DNA of 64,000 bases, taken from assembly GCA_022749755.1 (NCBI GenBank), contig CM040440.1, forward strand, positions 6,373,269 through 6,437,268. Direction: 5' to 3'. The notes beneath the pieces are model-generated. The model did no database searches and was not told where the DNA came from. It saw nothing but the letters and a program-made list of their open reading frames with translations. Shown here piece after piece: positions 36,420-49,215 of the stretch. The stretch comes from Azadirachta indica (lineage: Eukaryota > Streptophyta > Magnoliopsida > Sapindales > Meliaceae). The position numbers were made by a program, and so were the translations under genes. Position 1 is the first letter of the stretch; the number at the start of each line of letters is the position of its first letter.

Positions 36420-36478
36420 GCTTATGGCGTTTACCTTACACTTATGATGCTTATGGCGTTTACCTTACACTTTTGCTG
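36420..36478. repeat. 29-bp tandem duplication in COX5C leader intron
   Basis: Two adjacent identical copies of GCTTATGGCGTTTACCTTAC plus flanks (landmarks at 36421 and 36450), about 150 bases before the intron's 3' end. Probably a replication-slippage product. Confidence 0.9.
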
Positions 36479-36624
36479 TCATGATCGATATAAATATGTA
36501 TGCAACTGTTTCTTCAAGTTAAGTATTTTGAGCCTGTGATTTGGTAAATATGTTATTGGTGGAAAGTAATCTCTTCTATCTGTATCGGTAATGACAATGA
36601 GAAATAAATTGCCTGCAGAATAAG

Positions 36625-36822
36625 ATGGCCGGTGGTCATAAGATTGCTCATGCTGCTTATCAAGGTCCCAGTGTTGTGAAAGAGATTATCTATGGGATTT
36701 CTCTTGGCCTCTTTGCTGGAGGGTTGTGGAAAATGCACCATTGGAATAACCAAAGGCGAACCAGGGAATTCTACGATTTGCTCGAGAAAGGTGATATCAG
36801 TGTTGTGGTAGAAGAGGAGTAA
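36625..36822 (+). CDS. COX5C: Cytochrome c oxidase subunit 5C
   Basis: A complete 65-residue product in one coding exon. It begins MAGGHKIAHAAYQGPSVVKE, has one membrane span at about residues 20-38 (IIYGISLGLFAGGLWKMHHW) and a charged end (QRRTREFYDLLEKGDISVV). This is the small nuclear-encoded subunit of mitochondrial complex IV, with length and sequence typical of plants. An intron just before the ATG (ending at 36618) matches the known habit of plant COX5c genes, where the leader intron is needed for high expression. The neighbours are unrelated. The start is unambiguous because no other in-frame ATG precedes the conserved N-terminus. Confidence 0.95.
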   Translation: MAGGHKIAHAAYQGPSVVKEIIYGISLGLFAGGLWKMHHWNNQRRTREFYDLLEKGDISVVVEEE

Positions 36823-38635
36823 GATGTACTTTCACTAGCTACCAGGAATTACTCTACTAGCTTATGCTGTGTATCTGATGTTGGAGTATTCAGTAGAATA
36901 TAGAAGTTTCATTCTATCTGAAGCAATGTAATGGTTTGTATTGACGTTTTGTATATGGACATATATAATGCCAAGATCATTAAAACATGGTCTTGTTATG
37001 CTTCATTTGGTTGGTAGCAAAAGAACTTTGATAAGATAAGAGAACTTGTGCACTTAAGAAGTTTGAAGTCCTCCTGATAATCAATGGTGCCTGAGATATA
37101 CCTCTGTTTAGGTTTTCCTTTGACGATTCCCACAATCGTCTGTGCTTGCTTACTGCATTTGCTGATAGAAATTGGTAAGGGCCGGAATTATATGCATGTA
37201 TTTATCATTGAATTCCAGAGTCCTGTCAGCATTAACCTCGAAATATATGCTTATGACAAGTTTTGGCTAAAGCTGGCCCTGCTCCACAGTTGTATACTTC
37301 GATTTTTTCTAAGTAGCCGAATTCTAATCAGCGTCTTCCAGTTTTGTTGTTTCTCGAGATGTTGCACTGCCCTTTGCCTGCATGTATGACCTTCCAGGCT
37401 TGGTTGATTGGTTTATTCAACGATCATGCTGTGGATAATTCAGAGAGCAGTTCACTCTCATAATTCTAATGCCCTTTTTTCCCTCTCGGTTATTTATGCT
37501 TTGCAAACTTAAACTCTACTGAATATTAATAATGTGTATACTAAAAACAATAGGTACAAAGAGTTTCTTGTCAGATTCAAAATGCTACCCCATGATGCTA
37601 AACAATTTTCCAATCTTAAATATTTGTTAATGGAAAATCACTTGCAACTCCTAACTGAGCAATTAAAGTTTACACGGTGAGTTGCTAACTTTTTGAATCA
37701 ACAAATGATAAAAATAATTAATCAGCCAATATCACAACTTTCTTTTTTATATTTATTTTTTAATAAATGCATGTCCAGGTCATGAAAGTCGCCAATCAAC
37801 CAATCAATTACAGAAAACGAGGATTAGGTTGGACCTGATAGTGGATTAAAATAGTGGGACCAATCTAATATTTGTTTATTAATTGACGGGTCTGTGCTGT
37901 ATGTAGTGTGACCACATTTGACACCCATCCGGCATTAAGCAGAAAGGTACCATAACAATATTAGCAAGAGACAGCATGAAAGTGTTATTTACCAAATGGT
38001 TGGCAAGTCATCAAGTGATAGTAGCACTATCACCATCAGCCATTTATTTGCAACGACCACCTGCAACAGCAGTATTCATTATTGGAAGCAACGCAACATT
38101 AACTGCCTAATAATTTCATTTCAAACACATTTTATCTCCAACATTGTCCATCATTTTGATAAAATATCACATTATAATTCTGAAAACGTGCGTTCTGTTA
38201 AGAATATTTAACATTCATATTATGAAAACAAAAATTGAATTCTATAAATATTATTAATGAGATTTTTGTTATGTCATTCGGATGATATTTATTATAGTTG
38301 AAAATAATATGAAAACTTTACCGTGAAAAATATGGAATGCAAACAAATTAAAGGGGAAGGGTTTTGGCAAGAGGAGATAAAACATCCATCAAATTTATTC
38401 TATTAAAGAATTAACAAAATGAAGAAGAATCCTTCATGGTCACAAAATTCATGTTTTTACCTTCTTTCCTTCTGTCTCTAACCAAGGCATTTTGTGCAAC
38501 TCCAAAGGGATCAAATGAAATCTACTTACTCTATGCTGTGACCTGTCCAGATGATATGTGCAAGACCAGTACCATCAACAACTAAAAGCTGCAAATTATG
38601 CTAATCTTTTGATTTTGATGGGCCTTGGTTTGAAT
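36823..38635. other. Convergent spacer between COX5C and the first CRK gene
   Basis: Holds the COX5C 3' UTR (to about 37000) and the 3' UTR of the minus-strand kinase gene (right end). A frame of 101 codons at 37084-37389 has no recognisable family and no codon pattern different from the spacer. Nothing else is supported. Confidence 0.6.
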
Positions 38636-41600
38636 CTACTTCTGGGTTAATTCCCTACTTCTTGAGTGTCCATCTGAAATGTGAGTACTACTAAAGGACT
38701 CTGAAGAAGTGTATGAAACTTCAACTTTTGTTGCTACATTTGATATGAAACTGTTTGCGCTGTAAGTGCTTGAGGAATTTCCTGGCTCCAGCACACTTGC
38801 ATTTAGAAAAGGTGGTTGACGTGGGACTGGAATCTCGCAAATTTTGTTGGTCAGCATCAGTACTACTTGTGCCATTGATGGTCTCAAGGCTGCTGTTGCT
38901 TGTGTGCACAAAAGCCCGATTTGAAGCACATTACATGCTTCATTTGCAGGGAAATCATCTTTCAGATTGGGATCAACAGCTTCAACTAATCTGTTTGATC
39001 CGTAAAGTTTCCAAACCTGAAGAGGAAAAAAGAATAAATTTCACATTTGTTGAAGGAAAAAATGTCAAGTTATTTTTACCGGCTAATATGATGTAAATAT
39101 GAAAGAATTCTGACAAATTCTAAAGTAAGAACTACTAGAGTCTTACGGTTTGTAAAGGGGAAGCAGAGTCCTGCGTGAAGGAATTATTCCTTCTACCACA
39201 TACAATCTCAAAAACCAGTATTCCAAAACTATATACATCTGCTTTCTCTGTAAGTTGTCCTCGAACAAGGTACTCAGGAGCCATGTAGCCACTGCATGAA
39301 CAAATGATATAGCTTTATAAACCAAAAGGGAAAACTACATGTATAATAGACGAAAGATTTAAAATGTTATTTGAAGACATTAATTTTAATCATGAAACAT
39401 TGATCCTGGAAATGTGAAGATCATATTGTGTTCTAAATTGCATTGAGAATGCATTTATCGTATAATACAGAGTCATTACAAGAATCAGGGGCGAAAACTT
39501 GAGGAAACAGTACTATTTCTTAGCCTGTAAATTATCAGATAATTAGAGAGGAAGAATTCTAGTTCACTGGGTTATTAAAATGCATCTGTAATTATAGTAA
39601 TCAAAATTGAAAATTAGTTTTTCATTCGTTGACACTGATTGTTATGCGTAAATTGACCATTATTTGTGCAAATTTTAAACATAATTATTCTCTCATGCAA
39701 CGATATTTAGAGGGAAAAGAAGGGATGAAGAAGACAAAAATGTAAAATGTTGTCTTACAGTGTCCCAGCAACTGCAGTGCTAAGATGAGACTTATCAGCA
39801 CCGAAACACCGAGCAAGACCAAAATCTGCAATCTTTGCAGTGAAATCTTCATCAAGAAGAATGTTGCTGCTTTTAATGTCCCTATGGATTATTCTTATTT
39901 CTGTACCATCATGAAGATATGCAAGCCCCTCGGCTGTTCCAACTATGATGTTAAACCGCTTCTTCCAGTTTAGAATTTTTGTTCTATTTTTATCTGCAAA
40001 GAACAGAAGAATTACATCATTTAGAATTATAAAAATTGTATATGTACAAATTTAATATGTAGTAGTCATCCAAAATGATCATATCAGATTATATAGATTC
40101 TTGAGCAACAAGATAATTACATCCATAATTTACCAGTTTAACTAAACTGGCAACTCGGTTGCATTTAACCTTCCAAACAATTGTAAATCACATTAATTTG
40201 AAATTTAAGAAAGCTGCAATTTTGTATATGGTATTTTAATGAAGAAGCCCAATTTTTTCGCGTAGTAAAATTCACAAAGAGAATTGCATAATAATTTAGA
40301 GAGTAAACAATTACCAAAGATGAATTGATCCACGCTCTTGTTTGGTACATACTCATACACCAGGAGACTCTCAGGGCCTTCAATGCTACAACCAAGAAGC
40401 TTGACGAGGTTCTTGTGTTCAATTCTGCTGATCAAATTTACCTCATTGAAGAACTCATCTACCCATTGCCGGGTGTTGAAAATCAATCTCTTGACGGCAA
40501 CAGCTTTCCCATTTGGAAGAATACCCACATACACAGAACCAGCTCCTCCTTGTCCCAGTTTCTTTGAAGGATTAAAGTAATCTGTTGCCTTCTCCAAGGT
40601 CTCATATTTGAAACTCAGGCAAGAATTTCTAATAGAAGTTGTGAATATGCCAAGCTTATTGCGTTCTGGGTAATGCAAGAGAAAACTGAACATGAGAATG
40701 TGAATGTACAAGTCTTTACTAAGACTAATTACATTGTATGAAAAGCCAATGTTGTTAGTTCTCAAAATTTTACCTTCTTTCATCTTTAAAAATCTAGAAT
40801 AGCCAGCATAAGCTACAAAGAGAGAGAGTATTAGGAATGCAGTTGTCGCTAAAGCAATAGCTATCTTGATTCCTAGTCGAGAAGACCCTGAAAAACTCAA
40901 GAAGATCATAATCAGATCATCAACAAGATGATGCAAGACGAATAGAATCATATGCAATAATGGTAACACACCACAAAAAGCATGAATTGGGTATACAAGG
41001 AACACAGAAACAGAACAGGGAGTAAGGAAATGAAAATCCAGGTGATAGAACAGAACAAAAAACACAAATAATTATAGAGCTCTTTGGTTGCAGAGAAAGG
41101 AGTATATAAATAACTTGAACATTTAGACTTTGATTGTTGAAGTTCCAAAAGCACCATCCTCAACTTAAATTGGGTGGTCAATTAACTTAAATTCTCATAT
41201 TTTAAAACCAATTCAATCAAAAACAGATATGCCTTCTTTTATATTCCCCTGCATCTAAAACTACACAAATTCCAAAGAATAGAAAGAAACAGACAAAGCA
41301 ATTTTTTTTTTCGGACCTCAAAATTACCCAATTGAACTCATTAACAGCAATAAGAATTAAGAAAAAAACTTACCATGATCATCCCCACTTTCTTCATCAC
41401 GATTGAAGAATTTCTCTGTGGAATATCTCAAATAACACCCAGCATTCATCCCTCTCCCGTCTTTCTTCCACCTGCAACTTCTAACTCCCTTTGCTGCTTT
41501 CTCTAGACACTGTCTACACCCATCTTTTCCGACACTTTCCCAACACTGTGCCAATGCATAAACTCCCTTCACTTCCACCGCGCCAAATCCATCATTTCCA

Positions 41601-42130
41601 ACGGCAATTCTCGACACATTCCCGACAGCATAACCAACATTTTTAATGAACTCATTCTCATTCTCGTAACTAGAAACAGTCGCGTTTTCAGAACTGCATT
41701 TAACGGTATCAAGAGAAGGCGAAACGAATTCTTGGTAGAAGCTGTAGTTGTCATAACGCAAGAAACAACCGTCAAAATAGACACGGGCGGAGAGTGAAGG
41801 GAGACAACGAGGAAGTCTAGTGCGAGAAGCGGCGAAGCAAAGGAGGCAATCAGTCTGAGAGAGATCGTGATGGCACTGAGCCAAGGCATAAATGGGTGGC
41901 ATAGTTCTAGAGATGTTGAGATGGTAGGTGGCAAAATGGCTGGTGGTTATCAGCTGTGAAAGAGTTTCCATTTCTCTAACAAAGGTAGGAACAAAGTTCG
42001 AAGTTTGCGCCTTATCGTCGCCACAAAAGAGGCCGGATTCCGAGATTCTGGGGTCAGAAAAAGAGAAAGGAAAAAGGAAGAAGAAGAGAAAGAAACATTG
42101 ATATGGGAAAGTTGAAGCTGAGAAATGCAT
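38636..42130 (-). CDS. Cysteine-rich receptor-like kinase (CRK), copy a
   Basis: Six exons (42130-41374, 40887-40774, 40665-40315, 39993-39759, 39291-39147, 39016-38636) give 660 residues. A hydrophobic signal peptide (residues 1-25) is followed by two DUF26/Gnk2 domains, each with the C-x8-C-x2-C motif ([13 protein letters not shown] and [13 protein letters not shown]). A membrane span ([19 protein letters not shown]) is encoded in exon 2. The Ser/Thr kinase has [26 protein letters not shown] and YMAPEYL, with a Ser-rich tail. The glycine loop has Ala where Phe is usual. All catalytic residues are present, so it should be an active plasma-membrane receptor kinase of the stress and pathogen-signalling type. 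It resembles the CRK2/CRK3/CRK42 group, but I cannot name the ortholog. Confidence 0.88.
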
Positions 42131-42366
42131 GGAGTAGATATTGCTAGCAGTTTTTCTTCAGCCTATCCCCGCTGGTTTAGTTTAGGATACGAAGAAGATG
42201 AAGAAGAAGTTGCAGAGAAAAGGAAGGGAAAGAGAAGTGGGGTAGTGTGAAGATAAAAAGCTGAAGTTCGGGCTTTTCTTGTAATTGTTGGCTACGGCTA
42301 TGATGAGTTTTGATTTTAGAATCTTGAGTACAAGTGATCCCTGTTTCTTTGATTTAATTTTTCATA

Positions 42367-42403
<37 letters not shown>

Positions 42404-44830
42404 TGTTGTGTGCGCGCGTTTGTGTGTTTTCTTTTGGTTGTTTCCTGTTTTTCTGGAAGACTGTTTAATAAGTCGCTTACGAATTGGATTGGTATTTGCA
42501 GTAACCTTTGCTATTTTCCGCCTCCTTGCCTTTTTGTTTTACGTGAGAATTTTACTTCAGTCCCCAATTATTTGCAAACTTTTACCATTGACTTGACACG
42601 TCTTACAAATACTTTCACACTTTAGTCTATAAATCGTCGTTGATTTAATTCACCTCATGGTGAAAGAAAAACAAAACAATTTTATTAGACCCAATGACTT
42701 CAATTTTATTGCATTGAAGTCATGGTGATACAAACAACATAATAGAGATTAAAATAAGATAAATATTAAAAAGATTCAGGATTTTTCTGATAAAGGTGTG
42801 AAATAAGTTGAATAAAGTAAAATTTAACAAAATATCAGTGACTAAAGCGAAATTTGTCCCTTCATTTTTACGTAACATTCCGTATTGTCACGGGCCGGTG
42901 CCGCATGTGCTGGAATTTCCGCCTCAGTTCCCAGCGCGTGACAGTATGCCTTCCCAGTTAACAGGGGGTGGAGATAAGAAAAGTGAGGGGGCCAATAAGA
43001 GAGAAAAAGTAGAATTATATCATGTGCCAAAAAAGGATAAGAAGAAGTAGTAGTAGTCGAGGAAGGAAGGAAGGTGGGAAGTGGTAGAGAGTACACCTGG
43101 CAGTCACATAGTGGCAATGGGGCCCCTCTTTCATTTAAAGATCGAAAAAAGGGACAAACAGTTGTCATTAGTATGCGGGCGCACCCACTATTTCTTCTTC
43201 ATTTCACACCGCGTCTGCTTTTTCCCTTGACTTCTTATTTACAATAATGCACAGTACATAGTCAGTGATATTACTTACCTTTTAGCTTTTATTCGCCTGT
43301 AGTTTTCAATTTTGTACTTTGGTCAAATTCTGTGCATTCCGAGTTTTTGAATTTTAAAAAATTCAATTTCCTAAGATAATTGTTATGCTTGTCTTAGGTC
43401 TATTTTATCTTAATCTTTTTCACTTAGATTTAAAATTATTTTGATATTCATTTAATTACAAAAGTAAATTAAATAACATTGTATGATAACATTATAATTG
43501 TGTCACATCACACGTTTCATGAATACCTACACGAAACTCATTTGTCTTGAAATCATAGCTAGTAGGTAGGGGTTAACCCATCTTTTCTTAAGATGATTGG
43601 ATTTGTCGGTGGTTGGTTTATTATGAAAAGAAACCCTTCTTCAAAGTTGGCCGGGATAGTTAAAGTATTCGTTTGATTTGATATTTTTATTAGTCAAAAA
43701 AATTTTTTAATAATAAAAGTACTTTTTAAATTTTTTAATGTGATTTGATTAGTAATAAAAAAGAGATTTTACGAATTAAAAAAATAATTTTCTATTAGAA
43801 GAAGTTTAAAATTTAAGTTTTGATAATAAAACTTTTCTAACTTTTTTAAAAGATAAAATTGTTTAAAATACACTTAATTTATTTTAAAAATTTTACGTAA
43901 TTTTTTAAAAATAAAATATTAAAAATTTATCTATTAAAGTAATTACTCAAAATTTTCTCAAAAATCATTTGTGACAACTAAATGATTAATCAATTTTTAT
44001 TAAAAACTCTATTCATAAAAATTTTACGGATAAAAACTTTATTTTAAAAAGTTTTATTTAAAAAATTTTATTTAAAAAGTTATACCCAACAGACCTAGTA
44101 ACTTTTAGTAATTGTGTAAATCTTTCTTATATCGGCAAAGGGTAGTGACAACTCAACAACAAATCTTGTTGGTTGCTTCAAAAATGCTTCTTCTTCCCTT
44201 CTTCAGAATACACACAGATGTTTTCATTTTAAATTTATGGGTAATTTTTTTTGCTCCACAGAATACAAAAATGGGGTAATGAAAGGGGTCCAGCTTTTAG
44301 AGACAATTCCACACTCCATGAGTAAAATAAGTCTCTTTAATAGTCATTCTCTTTTACTTTTGAGCCTCTACCTCAACAATGTCAAAATAACCAACATACT
44401 TGTCTTCTACCCTTCTTCTTCATCCCCATATGCTAATCCCATCTAAACATTACCAACTTTTATTTTTTTTAATTTATTTTTCTTTATTATAATAATATGA
44501 CTATTTTAGTTTATGGGTTGAATAACATGACATCTATCTAAGGCCATACTCGAGGACAAATTTTTATATTATCACTTAAGAGTAGTTGGTTATGACTGTA
44601 CATGTTATGGTATTTTTAATTTTGATATCGACTAGATTCGATCCCAAAGCTTCTTGTATCGTTTCAAGAAAACTTAACCAGTAATTGGACGATTATAAAC
44701 TAAACAAATACGAGAAATGCAACTACAACCATACAAAAAGTTCAAGAGAAAATGGGCTATCATAAATCTAAAAGACACGTACGCACATACACACATAGCA
44801 AATAAAGTTGATCTACAAGTGACCATGATT
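42131..44830. other. Spacer between the two CRK genes
   Basis: Contains the leader and promoter of CRK copy a next to 42130, a long ATT microsatellite at 42368-42403, and an AT-rich fold-back-prone stretch at about 43665-44100 with TTTTAAAA-like inverted runs that may be a decayed small transposon. The right end is the 3' UTR of CRK copy b. No coding sequence is supported. Confidence 0.6.
42368..42403. repeat. (ATT)n microsatellite upstream of CRK copy a
   Basis: About a dozen perfect ATT units, 240 bases upstream of the CRK copy a start codon, followed by a GTGTGCGCGCGTTTGTGTG alternating stretch. Likely length-polymorphic. Confidence 0.92.
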
Positions 44831-47691
44831 TTAACTCCCTAAATTCTTTGTGATTTTAGATACATTAGAAGATAGCCGTCGACCCAAGCCTGGAGTTGAT
44901 GATAACTCCATACATTCATCTGTAAACGGAGGTTTTGATGGTGTTGGCAATGTCATTTCCTTTTGTTTCAGCATTTTAACTACACTTGACATTTTAGGAC
45001 GTCGAGTTGGCGATTCCTGTGTACACAATAGACCAACCCGAATAACTCTTTTAACCTCTTCAATGTCTTCAATCTCCAAGCTTTTGTCTATTATTTCTGA
45101 TACCGTGTTTGCTTGGAAGTGCTTCCATGTCTGCCAAGTGAAAAGGAATTTCAATACAGACTTTTCCTTCCTATAGTTTCCTACAGATATGGGTTACATT
45201 AAAGAATATTATAGGCAAGATTATGGAAACTTACACTTGTAACAAGAGTCTCAAAACCATCATCGGATTGGAATTTGTTGTTTTGAACACCACTAACAAT
45301 TTCCAGCACAAGAACCCCGAAGCTATAAACATCTACTTTCTCAGTTAATTGTCCATTTGCAATATATTCAGGGGCCATGTATCCTCTACACAAGCCAAGA
45401 AATCATAAAATAAAATAGATAAATAACAACATTAATCTGTAATAAAATATATAATAAGATAAGACATTAAGGAAGAAGAAGTACTAACAGGGTGCCAGCA
45501 ATAGCAGTGCTGCTCACAAGAGATTTGTTGCTGGGCCAAAACCTGGCAAGGCCAAAATCTGCAATTTTTGGCCTAAGTTTCAAGTCTAATAAGATGTTAC
45601 CAGCCTTGATGTCTCGATGAATAATCTGCATATGAGAGTCACTGTGGAGATACTCCAAACCTTCAGCTGTTCCAATGATTATTCCAAGCCTTATTTTCCA
45701 ATGCAGTTGCTTCTTCTCTTTCGGGTCTTTCTTCCATGAGTACCCACAAGGTTACAAGTTTGTTTTAGATTTATACATTGTAATGCAAATACCGGAATTG
45801 ATACTTGAAAGAATTTGATTAAGGTTTTAATTTAATAATTGATGCTTACCAAACAAAATGCGATCAAGGCTTCTGTTTGGAACATATTCATAGACAACAA
45901 AGCTGTCTTCCTTGGTGAAGCAGCAACCAAGAAAGCAAACCAAGTTCTTATGATGAGCTCTGCTCATTATATCCATTTCATTGCAAATTGCCTTAATCCG
46001 ATTCTTTCTGCTAATAAACAAACGTTTTATTGCTATTTCTCTGCCATCTTGTAAGGTTCCCTGCACAGATACAATAAACATTTCAAGTATTAAAAGAATG
46101 CAACTAATAAATATATAAAAGTTTTCTGTTTTTCTTATCTGGCTGAAAAAAATGAATGCGACATAAAGGATACATGCCTTGAATATTTCTCCAAATCCTC
46201 CATGACCAAGCTTGTTAGTTTCATTGAAGCAGTCAGTTGCTTTTTCTAGTGTTGAGTATTTGAACAGCAAGAAATTCAAGCCCTTACGTAATACTGATAA
46301 GTCCATCTCCATTCCTTCAAACACCACACACAAAATCAATCATAGGAACATCAGTGTCCACGGAGGAGGTTAAATCTATGGAAACAACAAAAATAACAGG
46401 GAAAAGAAATGAATCATGGTGCGTTAACAGAATTGAACATTACCTTGCTGCAAACTCCTGTAAATCCTGCTTTTGTAAGTAGCTTTACCTACACAGAACC
46501 CAAATGCAACCGCGAATATGCAGGACACAACCGCAGCAACAACATATATCACATACAGGAATACATCATCATCATCTACTGCATGAAAAATTATTGAAGA
46601 AGTACGCTTATTGATCAATTAATCATAAATTCTAGCAAATGAAACATCATGAACTCTAATTGTGCCTAACTTATCATTTCTACTCATGCAATTGTAAGAA
46701 GTTGAGCAGATAATTATGAGAGCTAACCTCCACTTTTCTTTTGGTCTTTTCTGTCAGAATTAGTGTAACGTAGAAAGCAGCCAGCATAGATGACACGGCC
46801 TTCTACTTTGGGCAGGCAACGTAAGACAATATCAGCTGCTCTGCTTAAGCATTTAGCACAAATTCTAGAGGACAAGTTCTTATAGCAAGTAGCCATGCTG
46901 AAGGCTGATAAATTATTTCTGCTCTTCTTCTCCATTGCAAACTTATTCTCATGAAGCGCCTTCGCAACACTCTTTTTGACCGCTTCTTCCACTAGCTCTT
47001 TGAATACCAGATCGGTAACAGAATCATATCCACATGTCTACTTTCATTCAGTGCACAAAAGGAAACGTAATCAAATGTTAATTAAGAAAATTATGCAAGA
47101 ATTACGTATCAATCTCTAGTATTTCTGCAGTTTCATTTTGCAATGGAAAATCATAAGATATTTTTATGCAAAACTATGCATACGTACCCACAGGAAATCA
47201 CTGTCAAAATTTAAAACAGAATTAATCCCAACTCAAAATAAGAAGATAAAGATTAAAATAGTTACCACCCAATCAAAAGGAGAAAAAGCTTCTCCGTAAA
47301 AATTATAACTCTCGAGCCTCATATAGCAGCCCTCAAGACAAACATGAGCTCTGGATGCCGGAAGGCAATTGTTCAAGAGTCTACTAATTTGACCGAAGCA
47401 AGCTTCACATTGTCTATCAGATAAATCCTCCCTACATTGCGAGAATACAAACGTTTTCATTGGCGGCTTCCCAAATTGTCTCGACGCAACCTTATTTTTA
47501 CTCATCTCCTTTTCCATTTCATTCAATACAGTGTTGTACTTATGGAAGTAATTTGACGAATTTTGTAGTTTCAGTTTGTTGCAATCGTGGTCCACAATGG
47601 CTGCTCCAGCGTCTGCATGGTGGGTCAAAGGGAGGATGAAGGAAATAGCAGCCATGAATATTATCAACCGGAGAACATAATTAACTTCCAT
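44831..47691 (-). CDS. Cysteine-rich receptor-like kinase (CRK), copy b
   Basis: Eight exons (47691-47266, 47037-46728, 46578-46444, 46314-46178, 46060-45850, 45726-45489, 45385-45235, 45130-44831) give 635 residues. Signal peptide; DUF26 motifs [13 protein letters not shown] and [13 protein letters not shown]; membrane span in exon 3 ([20 protein letters not shown]). The kinase has [29 protein letters not shown] and GYMAPEY, and ends KITKNLGS. Intron 4 splits the glycine-loop region and needs a GC donor (TTCAAG|GCATGT); the alternative GT breaks the frame. Compared with copy a, one extra intron divides the kinase N-lobe, and the ectodomains are much diverged, so the tandem is old. The product is complete, with no lesions. 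Confidence 0.85.
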
Positions 47692-49215
47692 TAGATGAGA
47701 GAGGGAGACCGCCCGGAAGAGAAACGTTGAAATTTTTCTCTACATCTCTCTCTCTATCTCCCTTTTTTTCTTTTCGATTTTTTTTAAAAAAAATTAATTA
47801 ATTTTTCATGTTTTTGCATGGATTTAGGGTCGTTATACCTGTGGCGTTAAATTAAGGGAAACAAAGGTGGCAAAACCAACAGTCCAACCGATGAGAAGTT
47901 GATTCCAATTTTACGCCTGTAATACAATAGCCAATACAACCCGCGCTCTCCCTTTTAGTTTTCTCTTTTTCTTTTTTTTCTTTTTTTTTTTAAATAAAAT
48001 TTTAAAATTAAATATCTAAATGTAAATTCATCCTTAATTATGATATTAGCGAAATATATATCCATATATTTTTTTTTTATGCTACACAAAATAATTTAAA
48101 ATAAAATTGATAAGTATAAGATATTACCGTACAGATTGTCGTTACTGGTTTTATGTTAAGTAAATTGTAATCCTGAACCCGATAATGTGTTGTCGGTTGG
48201 CATGGAACTTGTATGATTTCCATGAACTCTTCTGTTGCTGCAATGTTCATCAGCTGGAGGTTTAGTTGTATTTGCTACCCGGTAAAATACACCATTTAAA
48301 GCAACTGAAGAGAAGTGTAACCTTATTCTCTGTGAACACGAAGGTTTTGTTTCCTCGCACTTCTTTTCTTCCAATTCTGAGGATTTAAGCTCTACATGTA
48401 GCACAATACATACGTTCACCTCTTCTTCGGTAATCATAATCAAATACCAACACCTTGTATTTCTGACTTTGATAGAGCTACTTCCTGTTCAATCATATAA
48501 TTTTTAAATCAATTTGTTGATCATTGATATCCTCGAAACCAGGATTAGAGATCATATTGCTCCAGTTCTTGCAAACACTTGTGAATCTACCTAGAGATTT
48601 TCCAGCAAGTCTCAAATTTTAGTATGAACGGAATAAATAGAATGACATATTAATTGATGTCAGCATAGCAAGTCCAGCGGTGATAATTCTGTTACCTTAT
48701 TGGACTCTATTAGCTACGGTTTCAAATCATTCCAAGTCCTCCTACCAATTACAAACCCAGTTCCCTCGAGTGCTTCTCAAAACTTCATTATCCCTACCAG
48801 CAAAGTAACATAACTCTAATCTCTCATGTGATAAATTCAACCCATAATTTACAGTAGATACATTCAAAGGGCCCTACCTAACAAAAATTCCGAGGTCAGA
48901 GCTGAACCATGTCTTGTGCATTTTATGACATATGGTCAATTGGCAGCATTCACAATGCTTCTTACAGGCATAATATTGTTGAACTGACTGCAGCACTGCT
49001 GATGCATAGATTATCCACGTCACAAAAGCCTGCTCAAACTAAAGCTTCATAACTCTGCTGGTGAGGTAAATGCACGCTGGCTGCGCTTCATGAAATCTCT
49101 CTTCAGCAAAACTGCGCAGTTTTTGTTTCTCCACAACTGAGGTAGAGTATTCTTTCAAATCAATGTCAGCGAGTTATTAAGTAGATGAATTATCTGTGAC
49201 AGTCTATGCAAAAGA
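47692..49215. other. Spacer between CRK copy b and PNPase (both minus strand)
   Basis: The left part is the promoter of CRK copy b, with CT-rich leader-like sequence at 47740-47775 and T-rich runs to 48080. The right part, from about 48700 to 49215, is probably PNPase 3' UTR. A 95-codon minus-strand frame (48443-48156) shows no family signature. Confidence 0.55.

Larger units (their letters stand above)
34233..36624. other. Spacer, then COX5C leader exon and leader intron
   Basis: 34233-34400 is probably MER3 3' UTR; 34480-34870 is very AT-rich and fold-back-prone. The likely COX5C leader exon ends at 35221 (AATCG|GTATGT). The intron runs to 36618 (CTGCAG|AATAAG), six bases before the ATG. 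One copy of a 112-bp direct repeat lies in the promoter and another in the intron. Confidence 0.55.

Noticed and set aside
37084..37389. 101-codon hydrophobic frame after COX5C
   Set aside because: No start context, no family, and T-rich composition alone predicts hydrophobic codons.
43665..44100. Possible MITE in the AT-rich spacer between the CRK genes
   Set aside because: Many short inverted TTTTAAAA-type runs occur, but no convincing pair of terminal repeats or target duplication could be identified by eye.
48156..48443. 95-codon minus-strand frame between CRK copy b and PNPase
   Set aside because: No recognisable protein features and no plausible exon partners.
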